Positions 56,940 to 64,000 of a stretch of DNA of 64,000 bases are shown one piece after another. The translations under genes and the position numbers were made by a program. Source of the stretch: Hsuehochloa calcarea (taxonomy: Eukaryota; Streptophyta; Magnoliopsida; Poales; Poaceae); contig CM070615.1 in assembly GCA_036346395.1 (NCBI GenBank), forward strand, positions 20,579,282 to 20,643,281, written 5' to 3'. Below the pieces are notes generated by a model. The model saw nothing but the letters and a program-made list of their open reading frames with translations, did no database searches and was not told the DNA's origin. Each line of letters opens with the position of its first letter. The first letter of the stretch is position 1.

Positions 56940-57052
56940 ATAGTCGTAGGAGATACTTACGACTAATGGTGATCGTAGAATATCTTACGATCAATAAAAA
57001 GTCGTAGAAGAACTTACGACTTAGTACTAGTCGTAGAAAAACTTACGACTAA
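56940..57052. repeat. Hairpin repeat units in an intron of the antisense gene
   Basis: Five units of the GTCGTAGAAGAACTTACGAC type, alternating with GATCGTAGAATATCTTACGATC, lie in an intron-like segment. They match the array in the 3' LTR (54,855-55,075) and a third group at 58,540-58,705. Confidence 0.75.
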
Positions 57053-58539
57053 TTAGTGATTCTTCTTTTACGCTTTTGCTTTACGTAAAGTAGGCATGGA
57101 AAATCGTCGGAGACGACGAAGAAGTCGCTCGATGACTATTGGCGCCGGGTTGTCGAAAGACAAAGGCTCGGCTCCTCCTCGAAGAGACGTCGACTTGTAA
57201 AATCTGCCGACAAGGGGGGAGCAAGCTCGAGCTCTGGTCTTTCGACCAGACCCTCTACAAGGCCTGCAGCAATGTAATGGTATCCGCCGAGGTCGCGTGC
57301 GTCGAGCCGAGGAGGTTGAAGCGGTGAACCTCTTAAGCGCAAACCTCGCAAGGCTAAGGTACCCTTCTATTATGACACGGAATCTTTCGCATCGGTGCCA
57401 CTCCTAGTTTTATTAAGCAACCTGGAAAGGAGAACTGGAAAGATTTTATGTCTTTATGAAGGAGGATGCGCATCGGCACAACTCGCACCGAGGCGATCTT
57501 TATGAATGGTCGAGACCGATCTCGTCCATCCAGAGGATCGAGAAAACAGAGCCACGTCCTCGTTTCAACTCTACGACCGCACATGGTCGAATCGAGCCAA
57601 TTGTTGAACCTCGACCGGGCGTGGTCGTGGAGAAGAAGAGGTCCTCCGTTGGGAGGATTGCTCCAAAATTCTGGTTAAGACCGAGTGCGAGGTGTGTGAA
57701 ATGTACTAAAGTGTAAGAACGACATTTACCTTTTTCTTTTCACAACTTTGATTTGCTTTTCTTTATTTCATCCGACTCCTTGACCCAGGAATGCTTCCAC
57801 GAGAAGTCCATTGCCATCCCTTCACCATCGGGAGGTAGCAATGGAGGTGGTCGAGCATCACCTTTGGCCCAGTGGCGATGAAGTCGAGACTCCCAGAGTG
57901 ACTCCATATCTGCTGAAGTCGTAACTCGACCCTTGAAGTAGCGGTATTCTTGTTGAGGTGGTCGCTCGATCACCGAGGTCGTAGAAACAACAGAGGCACT
58001 TGGAAGCCTCTGGTCAAGGTGGTGACCACCTGCGCACCGCCTGGGAAGGAAATCGTAGGAGGCGTTCCTTCCCTACCCCAAGAGAAATCACAGAACCGTA
58101 AGGAGAAAATTTCAACTTCGTGGTGACTTCTTTGGGGCTGCCTCCGTCGCAGGTCTTACGCTACAGATCCGTGACCAAGTCCCTCATCCCAAAGATATTC
58201 CCAATACGGAGAATACCTTTGATAACGAGCGCCTCGAGAAGGTGTGGTGGGACAAGGTCGCGAGGATAGATAAGTCTGAGAACCGGACCTTGTATATTCA
58301 ATATTTGCTAGGGCGACTATGAATGTAAGTATCTTCAAAATACTTATACATGTGGCTTTCCTTCACTTCTCACTGTTCTCTTTTTGCAGAAAGCTCTGGA
58401 GCAAATTGCTGTTGTCGGTGAGTATCATCGACAACTTTTAGAGCTAAGACAGGAGAAAGAGCTACTCTGCATGAGGTAGAGAGGTGGTAAGTCACTTATC
58501 ATCCATAGTTGTTTTCAACTTAAATACTGTGTATAATGT

Positions 58540-58705
58540 CTTACGAGAATAGTCATGGAAGAAACTCATGACAAAGGATTAGTCGTGAAGAAAAACTTAC
58601 GACTACTTACGACCAGATAGTGGTCATAGAAAGACTTACAACCATTCGTAGTCGCAGAAAAACTTACGACTAGGTCAGTGGTTGTAGAAGTACTCACAAC
58701 CATTC
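58540..58705. repeat. Third group of hairpin repeat units
   Basis: Units such as AGTCGTGAAGAAAAACTTACGACT, AGTGGTCATAGAAAGACTTACAACC and AGTCGCAGAAAAACTTACGACT follow a putative exon end of the antisense gene. Arms GTCGTA/TACGAC pair around a purine-rich loop. More diverged than the LTR array. Confidence 0.7.
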
Positions 58706-60109
58706 GGCTGATTTTTATCTCCGTCTCTGTCCTTTGTAGGTTAAACAGTGATTCAAAGACCTTAGCCGATTAAACCGACTATGAAAAGAGGAGTCGAGGA
58801 GGCTAAGGAATGAAGTATTAACCTCTCTGGATAGACTTGAGAGGTTGTCTCTCGCATCTAAGAAATTGCAGGAAAAAATAAACAGTAAGTGCTGAACTTA
58901 AGACTGTTTTTGAGTTTTAACCTTTACCTAACTCTCATTTCTTCTTCAGATAAAGAAAATGAGATGAGGAAACTCCGGACTGAAGTTGGAGACAAATCTT
59001 TGGTCATTCAGGAGTTTTCCCGCATTAGCAAGAATAAGGATCAAGAACTTGAGGTTCTGAGAACTCAAGTAACAGGTAAGTAACTCTTTACCTGTTGTCC
59101 TTTTTGAGTGTTTTCCCTTTTTTAATGTCAATTCCTTGTTCAGAAATTGCTGCCCAATTGAGAATCCTTGAGGCTGAAATCCAAGCAAAGACCTTGATCT
59201 GCAATGAGTCCGTCGCATTGCTAGGATGAATCTGAGAGGACATCGAGCATGGGAGCAAAAGCATGCTGAAACCGTTGCTTTCCATCGCGAAGAGGTCAAG
59301 AAATTGGATTCTCAATTAGTAGGTAAGAAATGCTTTTACCTACAAATATCTTTGTGTTATGTTCCTCTAGAAGTATTTTTGTTTGACCGGTATTATTCTT
59401 TTCAGAACAAGTGGTCGAGAACAAAAGCTTGCGAGCTTCGACTTGTACCCAACAGGAGATGGAGTCGATGAAGACTAGTCTTCAAGGCAACATCACTCTC
59501 CTGAACAATGTGCTTAGTGAGCTACATTCTGAGGGAAAAACTCCTCGAGAAGATACTATTGCTGCTCACACAAGTACTATTGGAGAACAAGTCGGAAGAT
59601 TGCAAGAAATGGTGACCACTCTGAAGGCTAATCAAACTGAATCAATAAGGGAGGCAGTCGAAGCTGCTGTAAGTTACGCTTTGGCGAAACTTAAAGCTCA
59701 AGATCCCCGCCTTAATGTTACACCAATCGAAGCCGACTTCGACTGTCCTGAATCAGAGGCAAGTCGTCTGATTGTGGAAATGCAGTCAGTTGGCAAAAAG
59801 GTGGCGGAGGAAATGCAGCTAGGCTCTCCCCCTTCAGAGTAATCTTGTAACTACTTTGTAAGGCAGACAATTTTTGTTGATGAGTAATATATGATCCGCC
59901 TTATTTCACGAAAATCATCTTGTCGAGTAGTTAGTAACTCAAAAGATAATAAGCGAATGAAGGGCGAATGAAGGACTAAGAATTGAAGTCAAATTAATAA
60001 CTTTATCCTAGCCCCCGACTATTTGTTTAGATTGTTTAGACAATCTAAATAAATAGTGTTTGAAACGGGGTTTCTGAAAACAAAGAGAGGTTTATTTAAC
60101 TTATAGCTT

Positions 60110-60700
60110 TTGTTACGGTTGTTAAGCAATTTGGTCGAAAAGAGTAGAAGCGACTTGACACTAGGAAGTTCCTTCTAGTGGGCGTAACCACGTGCGAGAG
60201 AGGAAAGACTTCGACTAGGTGATGTTCCCATCTCGACTAGTTTAATCAAACCAAGAACGACAACTTGAGTTAAACAAGCGTCTTAGAGTACTTTAGTCAT
60301 TCGTTCGTCCTTTTTGGTGGACTTGATAAGTCTTTTCCAAGAGCAAAAGTAGGAGATCGGCGACACTAGGAAGTTTCCTTCTAGTGGGCGGGACCACATG
60401 CAGAGAGGAAAGACTTGACTAGGTGTGTCTCTTCCTTGACCGCTTAAAACAAATCGAGTACACTAAATGTGGTCGAACAAATGTAAGAAAGTGCACTCTA
60501 CTTAGAATATTTTTGAATTTATTGGAAAAAATAGACTAAGATTGAGAGAGTTGGCTTTGATAACATTACGACTAGATAAAACCCAGCTCTTTGTATTGGC
60601 GGAAAAAGTGAGTAGCGAGTCGATGCTAGGAAATTCCTTCTAGTGGGCAGAACCACATGCAGAGAGGAGAAGTTTCGACCAGATGATGTTTCTCGCTTTT
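60110..60700. repeat. Three diverged copies of a ~220-bp repeat between antisense gene and pol
   Basis: CACTAGGAAGTTCCTTCTAGTGGGC plus ACCACATGCAGAGAGGAAAGACTT (shown here in two parts) occurs at about 60,160, 60,370 and 60,625, spaced 210-250 bp. The first part contains the inverted repeat CTAGGAAGTTCCTTCTAG. The repeats fill the gap where the two convergent transcripts of the element should end. Confidence 0.75.
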
Positions 60701-60802
60701 CGGCCAGTGTAAAGAAAACTGCGTGTTTTCATATCATAGTCGAAAGATTAAAAAAGCACTACTCAAAAATTAAGGCAAAAGAGGTAGAAAGAACACGGAC
60801 TT

Positions 60803-63800
60803 TTATTGCACGAGAAACCGGTCACACATAGAATTTGCGTGGCGGTCGATGTTCCAAGAGTTTGAGAGAACTGTCCATCTTCCATTGCTAGTCGTCTGAC
60901 CACGCCGAGTTACTTCGACCACTGTGTAAGGACCTTCCCATTTAGGGGAAAGTTTATTCCGATTAGACTTGGATTGGCAGAGCCTCAATACCAAGTCACC
61001 TACAGTAAGGCTGCGAGGTTGGACCTTACGATTATAGTATCTGCGCAGGCTTGTTGGTAGGCCGCCGAGCGGATTAAGGCTAGGTTTCTCCTCTCTTGAG
61101 TAGGTTAATGTCATCTGCTCGAAGTTGTTCTGATCCGAGTTGTTGAAGGTTTCAACTCGTGTCGACCGCAATTTTAGCTCGGAGGAAGCATGGCTTCGAC
61201 TCGAACACTAGAAAAATGGTGTTTCTCCTGTTGCTCGACCGTGGTTGTCTGAATCGCCCATAATATGGAAGGTAATTCTTGTACCCAAGCCCCGAGCGCT
61301 TAACAAGGGTCGAAGACTCGAGTTTTAATTCCTCACATTATTTGGCCGTTTGCGTTCAACCGCCCCATTACTTTGGGGATGTGCAACGAAGCATAGCATA
61401 ACTTGGTACCCAACTCGTCGCAAAATTCACGAAATTTTGCACTTGCGAATGTTTACCATTATGCGTAATTATCCGACTTGGTACTCCAAATCAACTAATT
61501 ACGCTTCTCATCATGAACCTTTTCTTTGCTTAGTTGTTATCGATTCTGAGTTCATCTTGATCCATTTTGTGAGCGTGTCAATAGCCACAAAAAGGAATTC
61601 GAAACCTCCTGGAGCTTTGGGAAACGGTCCTAGGATATCAAGCCCCCAGGTCGCAAAAGGCCAAGAAAGAGGTATTGTTTGTAATGCTTGAGCTGGTTGG
61701 TGTATCTGTCTACCATGAAATTGGCACCGACACACTTTTAACCACCTCTTTAGCATCGTGCAGTGTAGGCCAAGAAAAACCTTGTCGAAAGGCTTTACCA
61801 ACTAATGTTCTCAGAGGAAGCATGCGTCCCACAGATGCCCTTTGTGTATATCGTGAAGGAGTGTTATTCCTTCGTTTTGCGGAATGCATCGCATGAGTAT
61901 CCCTTGGGTTCCTCGTTTATAGAGGACTCCTTCAACCAAAGTATACATTTTGGCTTTTCGGGATAATCGATCTGCCTCAAGATCATCTTCGGGTACGGAA
62001 CCCTTGCAAAGATACTCGTAGATGGGAGTCATCCAGGTATCCTCGTAATCTAATGAGGCCATCTCAAGAGGAGGTGTTTCGATTCTTCGACTGAGAGGCG
62101 GTTTTGGAGTTGCTCCAAGAAAACTCCTTTTGGTACTGTGGATCGGGAAGAAGCCATCCGAGCAAGTTGGTCTGCGAGGAAATTATCCTTTCGAGGGATA
62201 AATTGTACCTCGAAACCTAAAAAATGTTTTTCTAGCTTACGTACTTCTGATAAGTACCGAGCCATTGTTGAGTTAGAGCATTGGTACTCTTTCCCAATTT
62301 GATTCACGACTAGTTGAGAGTCTCCTCTCACGAGTAGTCGACGAATCGAGAGTGCTTTCGCTCGTATGCCGCCTAGCAAACCTTCGTGATTCGCCACATT
62401 GTTAGTGGCACGAAAGTTTAATTGTATGGCATACTTTAAGGTTTCTCGGTAGGAGATACCAGACCACCCGACCCGAGCCACTTAAAGTAAGTGACCCGTC
62501 AAAGTACATCATCCACTGGTCGTGGGAATCGTACTGGGGATCCTGAACAGGTTCAGGATTTGTCCATTCGGCGACAAAGTCTGCCAAGATCTGGGATTTT
62601 ATGGCCGTTCGGGACACGAAATGGAGGTCGAACTCCCCAAGTTCGACTGACCATTTTGCCATGCGTCCCGCTGTTTCCTTATTATGGAGGATTGCTCCCA
62701 AAGGAAACTCGGGCGGCATGACTATTTTGTGCACTGAAAATAATGCCGCAGATTTCCTCGAAGACATGAGGAGGGCATACGAAGTTTTGGACACGAGGTA
62801 ACGCTCCTTAGGCCCGTGTAAAACTTCGCTACGTAGTAAACCGGTCGTTATGCGTTTTCACGTTCTCGACCAATCTCGCGCTTCTTTGCTGTGGTGTGGC
62901 GGCTAGGTAAATTAAGGCGTCTCTTATGGCTTTGGAGAAACCGGAACAGGAGCACTCGAAAGATACCTCTTGACATCCTCAAAGGCAATGTTTGCCTCGT
63001 TCGACCACTCAAAACCTTCATGTCTCCTGAGAAGTTTAAAGAAAGGTAGTCCTTTTTCTCCTAGTCGTGCAATGAAACGACTTAAAGCCGCCATGCACCC
63101 AGAGAGTTACTGGACTTCCTTTTTTGTGTTTGGAGGTCGCATCTGGAGGATGGCCTTTATTTTTTCAGGATTTGCTTCGATTCCTCGTTCAGATACTAGG
63201 AATCCAAGCAATTTTCCTGAAGAAATTCCAAACACACACTTCTCTGGATTAAGTTTTAAATGGTGCTTTCTGAGGTTGTCGAATGTTTCTTGTAGGTCAG
63301 TGATATGATTAAATCTCTTAATGCTTTTTACGACTAGGTCATCAACATAGGCTTCCAAATTCCGGCCTAATTGAGATGAAAAAGTCGATTGCATTAAGCG
63401 TTGAAAAGAAGCACCGGCATTCTTTAGACCAAATGGCATTTTGATATAACAAAAGGTACCAAATGGAGTAATGAATGCGGTCTTTTCTTCATCGTTTAGA
63501 CACATATTGATCTGGTGATAACCAGAATATGCATCTAAAAAACTCAATATTTCACAACCCGCAGTAGAATCAACCAGCTGATCAATACGAGGTAAAGGGA
63601 AATCATCTTTTGGACAAGCTTTATTAAGATCGAGAAAGTCACGCACATACGCCATTTGCCGTTTGACTTTTTGACCATTACAGGGTTAGCCAACCACTCT
63701 GGGTGATTGACTTCTCTTATAAAGCCTGCCTTAAGTAGCTTATCCAATTCTGATTTAATAGCATCTCGCCGATCGGGGCAAATCTCGTAATTTTTGTTTC

Positions 63801-64000
63801 TGGGTACTTTATCGGTAGTAAAGCTAGCCTGTGCTCGATCACCTCCCTGGGGACTCCGGGCATGTCGGATGCTTGCCACGCGAAGACATCTGCGTTAGCT
63901 CGGAGGAAGGTAATGAGGGCGTCTTCCTATTTGGGATCGGAAGTCTCCCGATGCGAGCAGTCTTGAGGGTTCTTCTGCGTCGGAGGAACCTCTTTGACTT
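60803..64000 (-). pseudogene. Gypsy pol: reverse transcriptase, RNase H, second RNase H-like domain, integrase (frameshifted)
   Basis: Reading leftward: ADVFAWQASDMPGVPREVIE near the right edge, KAGFIREVNHPEWLANPVMV (RT start), then after a frameshift near 63,650 NKACPKDDFPLPRIDQLVDS, KMPFGLKNAGASFQRLM and the catalytic YVDD (AYVDDLVVKS). RNase H-type sequence follows at about 62,800-62,550. A second RNase H-like domain follows, with MMYFDGSLTLSGSG, NVANHEGLLGGIRA and QLVVNQIGKEYQCSN (62,540-62,130). Integrase shows a broken zinc region (HDIHKGHLWDACF, about 61,820) and WGLDILGPFPKAPGG (about 61,630). The end has LTVGDLVLRL and KLSPKWEGPYTVVEVTRRG (60,870-60,980). At least four frame changes and several stops mean no functional polyprotein. 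Confidence 0.85.

Larger units (their letters stand above)
56000..59842 (+). pseudogene. Intron-containing antisense gene of the Gypsy element (Transposase_28-like plus coiled coil)
   Basis: It opens MAKRVSN and includes LGPNSITMLSVFVYLCEAYT (about 56,240-56,300), which fits the conserved core of the plant 'putative gypsy type transposon' domain (Transposase_28, L-x-P-N-S-I-x-x-[IL]-x-x-F-V-H-L-C-E-A). A middle part is low-complexity. The C-terminus is coiled coil (DKENEMRKLRTEVGDKSLV; MESMKTSLQGNITLLNNVLS) and ends MQLGSPPSE at 59,842. Plausible introns include 56,714-56,799, 58,324-58,390, 59,076-59,143 and 59,323-59,405, all GT/AG. Frameshifts and stops interrupt it (for example near 56,090 and 59,227), so this copy is damaged. 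It runs convergent to pol. Function of the family is unknown. Confidence 0.6.
54368..64000 (-). mobile_element. Ty3/Gypsy element of Tat/RIRE2-like layout, minus strand, incomplete at the window edge
   Basis: Read on the minus strand the order is: reverse transcriptase, RNase H with a second RNase H-like domain, integrase, a non-coding gap, an extra gene on the opposite strand, polypurine tract, 3' LTR. The 3' LTR is 54,368-55,189. The left flanking 5 bp is AACCT; the other copy of the target duplication should lie beyond 64,000 with the 5' LTR, primer site and gag. Antisense extra ORFs between pol and the 3' LTR and a second RNase H are known hallmarks of Tat-lineage elements in plants. Pol is disrupted by frameshifts, so this copy is not autonomous. 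Confidence 0.85.

Overview
The window looks like nuclear DNA of a grass, most likely a rice (Oryza) species. It holds one large intron-rich plant gene, GC-AG-rich promoter islands, Tourist/Harbinger-type MITEs, and nested Copia and Gypsy LTR retrotransposons with grass-type features. This is inferred from sequence character alone; no database search was run.

The only host gene I can support is on the minus strand from about 30.3 kb down to 11,991. I could join 20 coding exons in phase (28,756 to 11,991, all junctions GT/AG) into a 2,311-codon reading frame. Its order is: basic N-terminus, PHD finger, two chromodomains, a SNF2-type helicase with degenerate motifs, a conserved coiled-coil region, a long Ser/Pro/Gln tail and a C-terminal SUMO-interaction-like motif. 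This is the architecture of a MOM1-like transcriptional silencer derived from CHD3 remodellers. Its introns carry a 2.6-kb Harbinger-like insertion (16,786-19,400), an 825-bp Tourist-like MITE (21,309-22,133) and a 97-bp MITE (24,047-24,143).

Left flank (1-11,990): a broken gene-like fragment is followed by a gag-only Copia-type retrotransposon (611-7,385) whose 3' LTR is truncated against a 60-bp tandem array. Next come a broken GRF-type zinc-finger/coiled-coil gene fragment and an AT-rich LTR-like stretch.

Right flank (30.3-64 kb): a cluster of foldback repeats, then several solo LTRs of one large LTR family. One spans 32,963-37,279 with a perfect 5-bp target duplication. A second (40,996-44,265) sits inside a Copia-type LTR (40,778-46,271), and a third starts at 49,040. 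The third is interrupted at 51,217 by another Copia-type element. The gag of that element is interrupted at 54,368 by a minus-strand Ty3/Gypsy element of Tat/RIRE2-like layout that runs off the right edge. The Gypsy element carries an extra, intron-containing gene on the strand opposite to its pol.

There are no tRNA, rRNA or CRISPR features that I can see. Most positions outside the MOM1-like gene are repeat-derived.
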